DNA of 64,000 bases from Lachnospiraceae bacterium (GTDB taxonomy: Bacteria > Bacillota > Clostridia > Lachnospirales > Lachnospiraceae), in contig JAGBBV010000020.1 in the NCBI GenBank assembly GCA_017938315.1, positions 186,001 through 250,000 on the forward strand. The letters are read 5' to 3'. The number at the start of each line of letters is the position of its first letter. The first letter of the stretch is position 1. Shown here in pieces: positions 45,601 through 52,370 of this stretch. The notes beneath the pieces were generated by a model, which had not been told where the DNA came from, searched no databases, and saw only the letters and a list, made by a program, of their open reading frames with translations. The position numbers and the translations under genes were made by a program.

Positions 45601-47660
45601 GATGGTCCTTCGTCTACATTTGGTGTATCAGAATCATCTTCTTTTAATGTATGCCCGCAACTTGCTTCCTGTGTTTTAAACGCATCGGTTCCAATGCTTT
45701 GTATACTTGCTGCATTGGTAAAAATAACAGTTTCTAAATTATGACATCCTTTAAAAGCATTATCTCCTATCATTTTTACGGAAGCGGGAATCGTAATTTT
45801 AATCAAATCACAGTTGTTTGTAAAACTTCCCTGTCCTATTGATGCAATGCCGTAAGGCCCTATGGTCTCTGGAATTGTGACATTATCCGGATGGTCATCC
45901 GGCTCAATCCAGAATTTCACCAATTCATTGCTACTATTTACCTGATATGTTACTTTTGCAGTTTTAGCATCTGCAGCGTCTTCAACATCATGTTCATATT
46001 CTATTTTTTCATATAAATCTTGTCCTAAGTATTTAAAGGCAATAGATTGTGCAGTTGCTGTGTCATGAATATTGGAGTCAGCCGGTCCCTCAAAATAAAA
46101 TGATGCCGGTACCGTTGCTTTAAAACTGTCCCAAGTATTATCCTTACAATTTGGATATCCCGGGCTACTAGTATCATCCTTATGAAAAACATTAAAATTA
46201 ACTACAGAATTATTAATTTTCACATATTGTAAAGAATTACATCCCTGGAACATGTCAATTTCCAAGTTGCTCTCTTCATAACTTTCAGGAAATTCAATGC
46301 CAGCCAATTTGTTACATCCTCTGAACAAATGATTTCCCAGTTCCTTTAATGCAACCTGTCCACCGCCTTCTGCTCCAAGATTGATTGAAGTCATGTTGCT
46401 ACAGTTTTCGAAACAACTATCACCCAATGCCAAAAGACCCACGGGTATAGTAAATGATTTTAAAGAACGGCAATTATAAAAAGCATCTTTTCCGATTGCC
46501 TTAATATTTGCATTGGATGCAATTTCGCAATTTTCCATATTGATACATTCTGCAAATGCCCCATTTCCAATTGTTTGAAGACCATTTGCCAATGACACAT
46601 TTTTCAGTGTAGCACAACTATAAAAGGCATAATCACTGATACCCAAAATGTTATTTCCAATTGTTAAATTTGTTATATTATTTTGACCGGCAAAAACACC
46701 CTGATCAGGTGTTGTTATATCTCCTGCAACAACCCATCCACCTTGTCCATCATCAGAAATAACTTCAGAACCGATGTATGCAACATTTGCATTGATTTTC
46801 CAGTGATCACTTTCGTCTCCCGCTTGAATATAATTTCCACTGGTATCTTTATAATATAAATCTGTATCAGGAACATCTTCCCAATTACTTCTCTGTTCAT
46901 AATAACACGGGTTATATTGTACAGTATTTATTGCCTCCACTTCATAAAATACATAATGAGGCGTTGTGGTGTCTTCACCTGTCTCAGGATCTTTTTCATA
47001 ACCTCTCATAACACGATAGGCTATAGAACCATCTTCATAATAATACAGTTCACCTTCATGAATTTCTTTTTCTTCCGGCACACCTGTTTCATTCTCGTAA
47101 TTCACTACGCGATATAACAGTCTGTCATTTTCATCTTTTTTATGTACTAAAGTCTCGTAATGTAAAAATTCATCCAACTTACTAACAAGGCAATATCCTT
47201 CTCTGGTTGTATTATCCGTATATTTTTTATACGCCTCTAATTGTTCAGGTATTGTTAACGAACTTTCCATCAACACTCCTGAATTGTAACCAAGAATAAC
47301 AGCCACTTTATTAGGATTATTTTGTGTAGGTTTCATAAATACAAACTGGAAGGTACCATCACCGGATGTATATACAATTTTTTCCTTTGCGGTAACCCAT
47401 GAATCACCGGTTCTCGGAATTGTACTAACATATTTATCTGCAGATGCCGGTGCTTCGTTTCCCAATGTAGGTACCGTACTTTTAACAGCAACTTTTACCG
47501 CTTCCTTTTTTTCATCTGCTGCTCCTGTCAAAGGATATGCGGATACATCCTGCACCGGAATAGCCGCAACCGCAACAGCAGATGCCATAAAAAGAGCACC
47601 GATTGTCTTCCTTATCTGTTTTCTTAATCTTCTGTTTTTCTTCTTGGTACTTTTAGCCAT
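42681..47660 (-). CDS. Large BspA-type LRR and InlB B-repeat surface protein with PxTG sorting signal
   Basis: This 1659-residue protein starts at the ATG at 47660 behind AAGGAG. A basic N-region and signal peptide (RKTIGALFMASAVAVAAIP) are followed by a unique 290-residue domain, then LRR_5 repeat blocks (SDYAFYSCATLKNVSLANGL and similar) to about residue 1130. Three Listeria-Bacteroides (InlB B, Flg_new) repeats follow (KVEFRDYDGSLIGEIQFVEE, VTFYDYNGTTILSQQSVNHG), then an acidic DGEEDDDDDDKDAK stretch, one divergent B-repeat (SGSGSYAAGDIVAINAYF), and a Gly/Ser/Thr linker. The end TPKTGDPIHPKW with a helix and basic tail is the sorting signal. It shares SHFSPYVIY with the smaller paralogue. 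It is the middle gene of the srtB operon. Confidence 0.9.
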   Translation of the reverse strand: MAKSTKKKNRRLRKQIRKTIGALFMASAVAVAAIPVQDVSAYPLTGAADEKKEAVKVAVKSTVPTLGNEAPASADKYVSTIPRTGDSWVTAKEKIVYTSGDGTFQFVFMKPTQNNPNKVAVILGYNSGVLMESSLTIPEQLEAYKKYTDNTTREGYCLVSKLDEFLHYETLVHKKDENDRLLYRVVNYENETGVPEEKEIHEGELYYYEDGSIAYRVMRGYEKDPETGEDTTTPHYVFYEVEAINTVQYNPCYYEQRSNWEDVPDTDLYYKDTSGNYIQAGDESDHWKINANVAYIGSEVISDDGQGGWVVAGDITTPDQGVFAGQNNITNLTIGNNILGISDYAFYSCATLKNVSLANGLQTIGNGAFAECINMENCEIASNANIKAIGKDAFYNCRSLKSFTIPVGLLALGDSCFENCSNMTSINLGAEGGGQVALKELGNHLFRGCNKLAGIEFPESYEESNLEIDMFQGCNSLQYVKINNSVVNFNVFHKDDTSSPGYPNCKDNTWDSFKATVPASFYFEGPADSNIHDTATAQSIAFKYLGQDLYEKIEYEHDVEDAADAKTAKVTYQVNSSNELVKFWIEPDDHPDNVTIPETIGPYGIASIGQGSFTNNCDLIKITIPASVKMIGDNAFKGCHNLETVIFTNAASIQSIGTDAFKTQEASCGHTLKEDDSDTPNVDEGPSLTFVGAMMDNSGNDTVPFMYAMNGVSNINNADQKKIWIKCHSGWPTNLEVQYYFDPITGTGEAQLVGYPKYAMIKDTTSAEKWVANLPYVTSENMSAYKNMVLKATEYYQATDDEKKHLEQPTENEMAIVNSTLHVVVPASVDRIKPGLFSGYVVDTDGEDDSDNSAYWDKEKNYAEAGSETLNKSIPDTDIQTIVLNGVNEVEPYTFKNCTSLREAAVIGATYIDEYAFDGLDDDANFTPSSGNPKTMQLQTVTLGTNLTDTGRRPFRGCELLTNITCLDSDFVYTNGVLYRNTGNGVEIVECLESRGKQIGSFSVGPEELVNVTSLKEEAFADCDEIGKIDLSTTSISVVPEGCFAETDTLNSVILPDSVKSIESDAFSDSKVRLITIPGTQSYIAQDAFMYGDWVTQPSDREKDPGNTGQHTIIFECVEGTTADRYAQEYWYINPEYGRVYLEHTVYFWDYPNYPDTSTKEIFHKVKVKDGEDAVPPTTTPSHEGHPFTRWTDYTNISRDTDVYPVFGANTYKVEFRDYDGSLIGEIQFVEEGRSATVPADPVREGYTFDKWSMDWNNVTEDRVIVAMYIDNSGDSSRHTVTFYDYNGTTILSQQSVNHGESAVEPKSPTREGYKFVGWVPATFSNVEKDLNIVASYEKYDASKDKDKDGEEDDDDDDKDAKASPTPSVKKYTVSVSGGSGSGSYAAGDIVAINAYFRGEGQSFDKWTTSTAGVGFANNLASSTTFTMPATNVAVTATYKVGGSSTAGGSSNTGTSGGGSTSSGSTNHNGSSVQITKPGISNTGLAGATVSGATDNFVVKVTEDQNATNAVVTALQTRYGDISRIKYWPVDISLYDSTGRTKIADTSGISVNITLPIPDDFIQYAGNNKVAAVSGGVLEDLNTRFTTVDGVPCVNFTASHFSPYVIYVDTANLTAATIDTTPKTGDPIHPKWFLSVGMACISLILFFKRDKAGIPAKTA

Positions 47661-47678
47661 TTGTAACACTCCTTTTGG

Positions 47679-48881
47679 TTACCCAACTCTTTTAGCTACT
47701 ACTACAAATCTGCCATCTTCCTGTGAATGATCACAGGTTGACAATGTAAGCAGGCTGTCACCATACTTTGCTGTGACACCTGTATCATACAAACTCATTT
47801 TTGACATTTCATTCATGTATGAATCAAACTCTGCTTCAGAATTTGCTTCTATAAACTGATAATATTTAAAAACAATATCATCTTCATTGTAAACCTGGGA
47901 ACGGAACACATACATTACCTGATAAGTCGCCTTTTCATAAATGGTATCAAACTGTATCAGGGCATGTTCTTTCCCATAGGACTCCTTTGCATATTTCTGC
48001 AGATTACCAAACATATTTCCGGATTTCATATGATGTCCGTATAAAATGAGATTGGTAGACTTTGGATAAGCACTACACGCATAATCCATAAAGATGCTTC
48101 CATTCTTGTCATACTCCTGATTAAAATTATGATCAAGGTAATATTCATTGTTAGAAGTCTGCATAACAGGGTAGTCTATATTTGTATCGTCAATTTTTAG
48201 CCATCCGATTAGTCTTTTATTCTTTTCATATAAAGTTTTATATTCATCAAGCACATCAGGAAGCTTAATTCCTTCTTTATGTATGGCAAATTCGTTCTTT
48301 TTTTGTGCATTTGCCGACAGTGCATCGCTTCCTTTCAGTTCTGCCAAATCCTCATAATCGACACTGGTTTTTTCTGCAAAAAAATAGTACCCGCCAAAAT
48401 ATCCAAAGCACAAAACCGCTATCAACGATGCCATTATTATAATAAACTTACGTCTCTTTTCTCTTTTATCAAGTTCAAGTAAAATCTGAACCTGCATGTC
48501 CCTATCATAATCCTCAAGACGTATTTTTTTCTTTTTCGCCGAATTCTTTGAACTTTTCTTTGTTTTGTTTGATGTTTTCTTTTTATCAGTGCTTTTTTCT
48601 TTTATTTTAATCTTGTCTGTGGCATTTTCAGGTGTAATGCCGCTTGCACGAAGTTTCTCAACTTTTGCATATATCTCATCATCAAAGTCTGTACCTAACG
48701 CTGATTCAAAACGATAAATACCACTCTGTAATTCATTGAACAACTCATATATCTGTTTGGGGCTGTTTAAATCTGTTTCTGCCTTAATGCGCTCTATCTT
48801 CTTACTGTCACGCAAAGCAGCCTCATAATCTGACTGGGTTCTAAACCGTCTCCCCTCTACTGTCAGGTCATCTGCTGTCAT
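47679..48881 (-). CDS. Class B sortase with a long cytoplasmic N-terminal extension
   Basis: This is a 400-residue protein starting at the ATG at 48881 after AAAGGAG. Residues 1-155 are cytoplasmic and charged, with a Lys/Ser-rich part (TDKKKTSNKTKKSSKNSAKKKK), followed by one membrane helix (FIIIMASLIAVLCFGYFGGYYF). The sortase domain has His in NLILYGHHMKSGNMFGNL, the catalytic Cys in LLTLSTCDHSQEDGRFV and the Arg in that same strand. The PVMQTSNNEYYLDHNF motif is class B. SrtB proteins of Clostridia recognise PxTG signals, which both downstream genes carry (PDTG, PKTG). The long N-terminus is unusual. Confidence 0.93.
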   Translation of the reverse strand: MTADDLTVEGRRFRTQSDYEAALRDSKKIERIKAETDLNSPKQIYELFNELQSGIYRFESALGTDFDDEIYAKVEKLRASGITPENATDKIKIKEKSTDKKKTSNKTKKSSKNSAKKKKIRLEDYDRDMQVQILLELDKREKRRKFIIIMASLIAVLCFGYFGGYYFFAEKTSVDYEDLAELKGSDALSANAQKKNEFAIHKEGIKLPDVLDEYKTLYEKNKRLIGWLKIDDTNIDYPVMQTSNNEYYLDHNFNQEYDKNGSIFMDYACSAYPKSTNLILYGHHMKSGNMFGNLQKYAKESYGKEHALIQFDTIYEKATYQVMYVFRSQVYNEDDIVFKYYQFIEANSEAEFDSYMNEMSKMSLYDTGVTAKYGDSLLTLSTCDHSQEDGRFVVVAKRVG

Positions 48882-48912
48882 GGCACACTTCTCCTTTATG
48901 ACATATATATTT

Positions 48913-48940
48913 ATTTTACTATATATTGAAATTAATTCAA
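48913..48940 (-). promoter_or_regulatory. Candidate sigma-A promoter of the sortase operon
   Basis: On the minus strand TTGAAT (48935-48940), 16-base spacer and TAAAAT (48913-48918) lie 32 bases upstream of the sortase start codon. Confidence 0.5.
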
Positions 48941-49003
48941 GCACTTTATCAAGATGTTGCGTATTTTTTTATGTTTTAATTGTTTCATTTACCATTTATA
49001 TCC

Positions 49004-49049
49004 AAAAAGACATTTGCACGACCGGTATATCACCCATCATACAAATGCC
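49004..49049 (-). terminator. Intrinsic terminator after the Rpn-type gene
   Basis: On the minus strand GGCATTTG pairs with CAAATGTC (one G-U pair), followed by TTTTT. The 25-base loop is itself able to form weak inner pairs (GGGT with ACC). It separates the Rpn gene from the sortase operon. Confidence 0.65.
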
Positions 49050-49084
49050 CTTTCTTCTAACACATAATAAAAATCAACATATTC

Positions 49085-49987
49085 CTACTTTTTTTCACAC
49101 TGCAAAGCTTGTATCTCATCTAGTGTAAGCGACGGCACATATTCCGCAATCTCTTCTATACTAAAGTTTCCTTTTTGCAGCATCGCCATAGCTGTTTCTT
49201 TTGCTGTTTTCTTTCCACCTTCTTCAATCCCTTGTTGTATTCCTTGTTGTATTCCTTGTTCAACGCCTTCTTCATACCTTACTTCCAGAGCATCTTCCAT
49301 GTTAAACTGTGTAAATAACATATTAACCGCCTCCGAACCATTTTCTCTTATAAAACCTGTCATAATATCTTCCTTTTTGCAATCTTCAATAGAAAAACTA
49401 ATTGCTTCAGAAAGTCCGCAGCCATTACTTTCATATTCTCTTATTCTCTGGATAAACCATGAATATTCATACAACGGTCTGCATTTTTGTAATATAGGAT
49501 GATTGACAGGAAAATTAATGTTAATTATCTTTACTGTTAATTCTAACATAGGATTCTCTGTTTTTTCAATATATGCTTCAGATAATTTTAACGTTTTTTC
49601 GACAGGAAATTTCTCTTTTCCATTATAGAACACAAAGAATTCAGGCGTTGGAATCTTAATGAGTGATGTTTGGTATAGTTTTCTATCCTCTATCATTTTT
49701 TCCATTGTTCTGCCATAATAAATTGCATCTCTTAATGGCATATTAGCATTAATCGTTGACTGATGCTCACTTATTACCAGCACTCTTCCTTTTACTTGAA
49801 ACGCCATATCATTTTTGCGTGCCATAAAAAGTACTCCTGATAACGTCTCATAAGATATGTCCTCCGGTTTTATCCCTTCTTTCTCACTAAGTGCTTCATA
49901 TAATTTTGCAGCATTTTCCGGCACACTAAAAAATGCTGTAAAAGCACTTGACTTCCATTTCTTATTTGGATTTTTTGTTTCTTCCAT
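49085..49987 (-). CDS. Rpn/YhgA-like PD-(D/E)XK nuclease family protein (annotated as putative transposase)
   Basis: This 300-residue protein belongs to the family of recombination-promoting nucleases once called transposase_31. The N-terminal nuclease core has KSSAFTAFFSVPENAAKLYE, the Asp in KNDMAFQVKGRVLVISEHQST (D...E-x-Q triad), then a helical C-terminal region. Near the end a QGIQQGIQQGIEEG stretch is encoded by tandem 12-base repeats (49231-49254). There are no flanking inverted repeats and no second transposase gene, so it is not an insertion sequence. Such genes move horizontally and often occur in many copies per genome. Confidence 0.85.
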   Translation of the reverse strand: MEETKNPNKKWKSSAFTAFFSVPENAAKLYEALSEKEGIKPEDISYETLSGVLFMARKNDMAFQVKGRVLVISEHQSTINANMPLRDAIYYGRTMEKMIEDRKLYQTSLIKIPTPEFFVFYNGKEKFPVEKTLKLSEAYIEKTENPMLELTVKIININFPVNHPILQKCRPLYEYSWFIQRIREYESNGCGLSEAISFSIEDCKKEDIMTGFIRENGSEAVNMLFTQFNMEDALEVRYEEGVEQGIQQGIQQGIEEGGKKTAKETAMAMLQKGNFSIEEIAEYVPSLTLDEIQALQCEKK

Positions 49988-50200
49988 TTACTTCCTCCTT
50001 TTGTTTATTATTCATACACTTATTGGAAATGTGGCAAATAATGCCGGACGAAGAATATCCTCAAGAACCTGTAATTGATTTACAAGTATAAGAATTTCCA
50101 ATATGCTTTCAGATATATTGAGAATAACACATACTGTCTTCTTTGACAATCTGATAGTTTTATTTCTACTACTCTTTATCGCGATGCCGCACAATTAAAA

Positions 50201-50244
50201 AACACTTTAATTTATCATGTAAAAGATAAACTAAAGTGTTTTCC
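50201..50244 (-). terminator. Strong intrinsic terminator after the DUF2752 gene
   Basis: Arms AAAACACTTTA / TAAAGTGTTTT (50201-50211 with 50234-50244) plus an inner GATAAA/TTTATC pairing form a long stem, followed on the minus strand by TTTTTTAATT. It lies just past the DUF2752 stop codon. Confidence 0.85.
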
Positions 50245-50251
50245 AATCCTA

Positions 50252-50689
50252 TTAACCTAAATAATTAATATTATAACCAACTAATAAAACATTCTTTATA
50301 ATGCACTGCAATATAATAATCACTATCATTACATAAAAGTAAATGGGTTTAAATTGCGGTGCTTTACATCTGCCTTTTGAGAATGTATGTATTGTATGTA
50401 AAATCAGATAACATCCAATTAATACAGCCGCATACAAAACAGCCGGATGATATATAAAGCTTTTTATAAGTTTTCCTGTCAAAAGAAAATGAACCGCACG
50501 TGTTCCGCCACACCCGGGACAATACAGTCCCATCACACGATACAGCATACATGTTTCCGGATATATTTCCGTAATTGCAATATCAAAATAGCTAAGTGCT
50601 AAATAACATACAAATAATATAAAACAAACCAGTAAACATATATAATAAATTATTCGTGACAAACGGTATTCATAATCCTTTTCGTCCAT
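50252..50689 (-). CDS. DUF2752 domain membrane protein
   Basis: This 145-residue protein has three hydrophobic segments and the DUF2752 signature CMLYRVMGLYCPGCGGTRAVHFLLTGK, in which the CPGCGGTRA loop has a Cys pair near the membrane surface. The function is unknown. It follows the DUF4190 gene by 5 bases and its ribosome binding site lies inside that gene, so both are expressed together. Pairs of this kind are common in gut Clostridia and Bacteroidetes. Confidence 0.88.
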   Translation of the reverse strand: MDEKDYEYRLSRIIYYICLLVCFILFVCYLALSYFDIAITEIYPETCMLYRVMGLYCPGCGGTRAVHFLLTGKLIKSFIYHPAVLYAAVLIGCYLILHTIHTFSKGRCKAPQFKPIYFYVMIVIIILQCIIKNVLLVGYNINYLG

Positions 50690-50694
50690 TTATC

Positions 50695-50979
50695 TTACAT
50701 TCCACCAAGTAAGGATGTAAGTTCAGCCATTAATGCAGCTCCACTGATAATAACGATTACAGAGGGAACTAAACCGATAACACCACAAACAAGACCAGCA
50801 ACTGCCATTCCTTTTCCGCCCATTTTCTTAGCGATAGAAACACCACCAAAAATAACAGCCAGTAATGCTAATAAAGCAGGTACATAAGGTACACAGCAAG
50901 AAAGAACAAGTGCTACGATACCAAGTACCATTGATGTGATTGCCAATCCTTTTGATTGGTTCTGAATATTTGTATCCAT
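50695..50979 (-). CDS. DUF4190 domain membrane protein
   Basis: This 94-residue protein has two hydrophobic helices (ITSMVLGIVALVLSCCVPYVPALLALLAVIFGG and GMAVAGLVCGVIGLVPSVIVIISGAALMA) separated by SIAKKMGGKGM, the DUF4190 layout. The N-terminus is polar and the C-terminus is Gly-rich. Function is unknown. It has an AGGAGG ribosome binding site and its own promoter, divergent from the cysteine-rich protein gene. Confidence 0.88.
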   Translation of the reverse strand: MDTNIQNQSKGLAITSMVLGIVALVLSCCVPYVPALLALLAVIFGGVSIAKKMGGKGMAVAGLVCGVIGLVPSVIVIISGAALMAELTSLLGGM

Positions 50980-51008
50980 TGCATAATCCTCCTACATAAG
51001 TTTTCTTT

Positions 51009-51037
51009 ATATTACAATTTTTTACACAATTTGTCAA
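51009..51037 (-). promoter_or_regulatory. Sigma-A promoter of the DUF4190-DUF2752 pair
   Basis: On the minus strand a perfect TTGACA (51032-51037), 17-base spacer and TAATAT (51009-51014) precede the ATG at 50979 by 29 bases. The flanks are AT-rich with further TATAAT-like words. Confidence 0.55.
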
Positions 51038-51106
51038 TATTACAGCAATTATAACACTATTATAATTTATATATTTTGATCCTTGAAATTTATTTTTAAT
51101 TTCAGA

Positions 51107-51135
51107 AACACTTACAAGCTATGCTACATATGATA
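51107..51135 (+). promoter_or_regulatory. Candidate sigma-K promoter of the cysteine-rich gene
   Basis: AACA (51107-51110), a 16-base spacer and CATATGATA (51127-51135) match the late mother-cell sigma-K pattern (mACm, 16-17 bases, CATAnnnTA). The ATG at 51172 follows after a GGAGG site. Confidence 0.5.
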
Positions 51136-51171
51136 AACCATAAAACATAAAACCTTTTGGAGGTAACTATA

Positions 51172-51411
51172 ATGAGTGATTTAACAGCTACAGGATGTGG
51201 ATGCGGAACATCTAATTATTCAAACAACGGATGCAGTTCATGGATTTGGATTATCCTTTTACTTTGTTGCTGCGGTGGATGCGGAAATAACGGCGGCGGA
51301 TTCTTCGGCGGAAACGGTTCTGATTGCGGATGCGATATTATTATCATCCTTTTACTCTTATCCTGCTGTGGTAACGGATCTTTTGGATTCGGAAACGGAT
51401 GCGGATGCTAA
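51172..51411 (+). CDS. Cysteine- and glycine-rich small protein (chorion-class high-cysteine type)
   Basis: This is a 79-residue protein starting at the ATG at 51172, which has GGAGG 8 bases upstream; an in-frame TTG at 51157 is within that site. Cys and Gly together make up about 40 percent. The pattern is a Gly/Cys-rich turn (GCGCGTSNYSNNGCSSW), a short hydrophobic stretch with a Cys cluster (IWIILLLCCCGGCGNNGGG), then a second round (GCDIIIILLLLSCCGNG) ending GNGCGC. It resembles the clostridial proteins annotated as chorion class high-cysteine HCB protein 13. No enzymatic role is likely; a coat or crosslinked structural role is inferred from the composition and the sigma-K-like promoter. 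A strong terminator follows. Confidence 0.7.
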   Translation: MSDLTATGCGCGTSNYSNNGCSSWIWIILLLCCCGGCGNNGGGFFGGNGSDCGCDIIIILLLLSCCGNGSFGFGNGCGC

Positions 51412-51457
51412 TTGCATAGCCTGATTTCTTTTTTCATCATATCTTAATGCTACTCGT

Positions 51458-51487
51458 AAAATAGGCTCTTTATAAGAGCCTATTTTT
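51458..51487 (+). terminator. Intrinsic terminator after the cysteine-rich gene
   Basis: AAAATAGGCTCTT / AAGAGCCTATTTT (51458-51470 with 51474-51486) is a perfect 13-bp stem with a 3-base loop and ends in a T-run. The next promoter candidate begins 4 bases later. Confidence 0.92.
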
Positions 51488-51489
51488 CT

Positions 51490-51518
51490 TCATATATTCG
51501 CATTTATTATCATAAAAT
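51490..51518 (+). promoter_or_regulatory. Candidate sigma-E promoter of the two-gene unit 51546-52307
   Basis: TCATATA (51490-51496), a 14-base spacer and CATAAAAT (51511-51518) fit the sigma-E pattern (kmATAtt, 14, CATAcAnT) with one -10 mismatch. The match is by eye in an AT-rich region and could be chance. Confidence 0.4.
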
Positions 51519-51545
51519 GTTATGAAATCAAAAGAAGGAACTGCC

Positions 51546-52022
51546 ATGGAAAATCATCAATGCAATAAAGCAAGTGCATTTGATACTCTTTACACTAACA
51601 ACCAAATTCAAATGCTCAAAATCATTCTCACGTACATGGATAAAAAAACGCAAAAATCCATGGCTGTATATATTAAATTTCTGGAATTAACATATACCAT
51701 TAATCTCTTGAAAGAAACACCATGCTGTACTTGTTTTTGGTCGGAAGCAGAGTCGGACTTTGATATTACCAAAATGTGCACCGAAATATTACCTTATTGT
51801 TCAGAAGCGCAGCGTACTCAAATCAGTCAGATGATAAATATGTTTAAAGCAATGGAAATGTATAAAGAAGTGTCAAAGACAATGGAGCTTATGAAGGAAT
51901 TTATGCCTGATTCTTCCGATGGCGCACAATCAAACGACAACGGAAATTCCGATATGATGAATATGCTCATGAATATGCTCTCCCCAGAGCAACAAGAAAT
52001 GTTTCAAATGTTTAATAATTAG
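51546..52022 (+). CDS. Hypothetical protein with methionine-rich C-terminus
   Basis: This is a 158-residue protein starting at the ATG at 51546 after AGAAGGAA. The N-terminal half is helical (YTNNQIQMLKIILTYMDKKTQKSM, then YIKFLELTYTINLLK). A Cys pair and a Trp lie in TPCCTCFWSEAE. The C-terminal part is Met-rich (MMNMLMNMLSPEQQEMFQMF). The layout recalls small conserved proteins of Lachnospiraceae whose role is unknown. It has no signal peptide. It is followed after 12 bases by a 90-residue gene with a strong AGGAGG site, so the two make one unit. Confidence 0.75.
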   Translation: MENHQCNKASAFDTLYTNNQIQMLKIILTYMDKKTQKSMAVYIKFLELTYTINLLKETPCCTCFWSEAESDFDITKMCTEILPYCSEAQRTQISQMINMFKAMEMYKEVSKTMELMKEFMPDSSDGAQSNDNGNSDMMNMLMNMLSPEQQEMFQMFNN

Positions 52023-52034
52023 GAGGTAACAGTC

Positions 52035-52307
52035 ATGAATACAGAGTGGATGAATGATGAGTCACTAAAAGAAATTGACAAAAACAAATTAGAATTTTTA
52101 CAGGCACTTGTTTTTGAAAGTAGCAAATTAAAGAAAGAACAACTACTCCCCTTTCTTATGAATATTGCCAAACGTGGGCAGGAGAAAAATATCAATTTTT
52201 CCAACGAAGAAATCGAGGCAATCATTGCCGTATTAAGAAAACATGCCACAGCTGAAGAAATTACTAAGATGGAAAAGATTTTAGCTATGAGAAATAAAAA
52301 TAAATAA
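52035..52307 (+). CDS. Hypothetical helical protein, 90 residues
   Basis: It begins MNTEWMNDESLKEIDKNK at an ATG preceded by AGGAGG and ends in a basic AMRNKNK. The sequence KLEFLQALVFESSKLKKEQLLPFLMNIAKRG and EEIEAIIAVLRKHATAEEITKMEKIL is predicted to be helical, without membrane segments or cysteines. It is the second gene of a unit with the Met-rich protein and precedes a very strong terminator. The family is not recognised. Confidence 0.7.
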   Translation: MNTEWMNDESLKEIDKNKLEFLQALVFESSKLKKEQLLPFLMNIAKRGQEKNINFSNEEIEAIIAVLRKHATAEEITKMEKILAMRNKNK

Positions 52308-52311
52308 TTTC

Positions 52312-52358
52312 AAAAAGTGCAAAACATTTCCTGCCAGCAGGATGTTTTGCACTTTTTT
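52312..52358. terminator. Long bidirectional terminator before leuS
   Basis: AAAAAGTGCAAAACAT / ATGTTTTGCACTTTTT with an inner CCTGC/GCAGG stem is an almost perfect 47-base hairpin with A and T tracts on both sides. It lies between convergent genes (90-residue protein and leuS). Confidence 0.93.
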
Positions 52359-52370
52359 CATTCGCACTGC

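Noticed and set aside
49085..49987. Insertion sequence
   Set aside because: The protein carries a historical transposase label, but no terminal inverted repeats, target duplications or second transposase gene flank it.
50012..50194. A 60-codon minus-strand frame between the Rpn gene and the DUF2752 terminator
   Set aside because: It has no ribosome binding site I can see, lies downstream of a strong terminator with no promoter of its own, and has no recognisable similarity. It was left out of the feature list.
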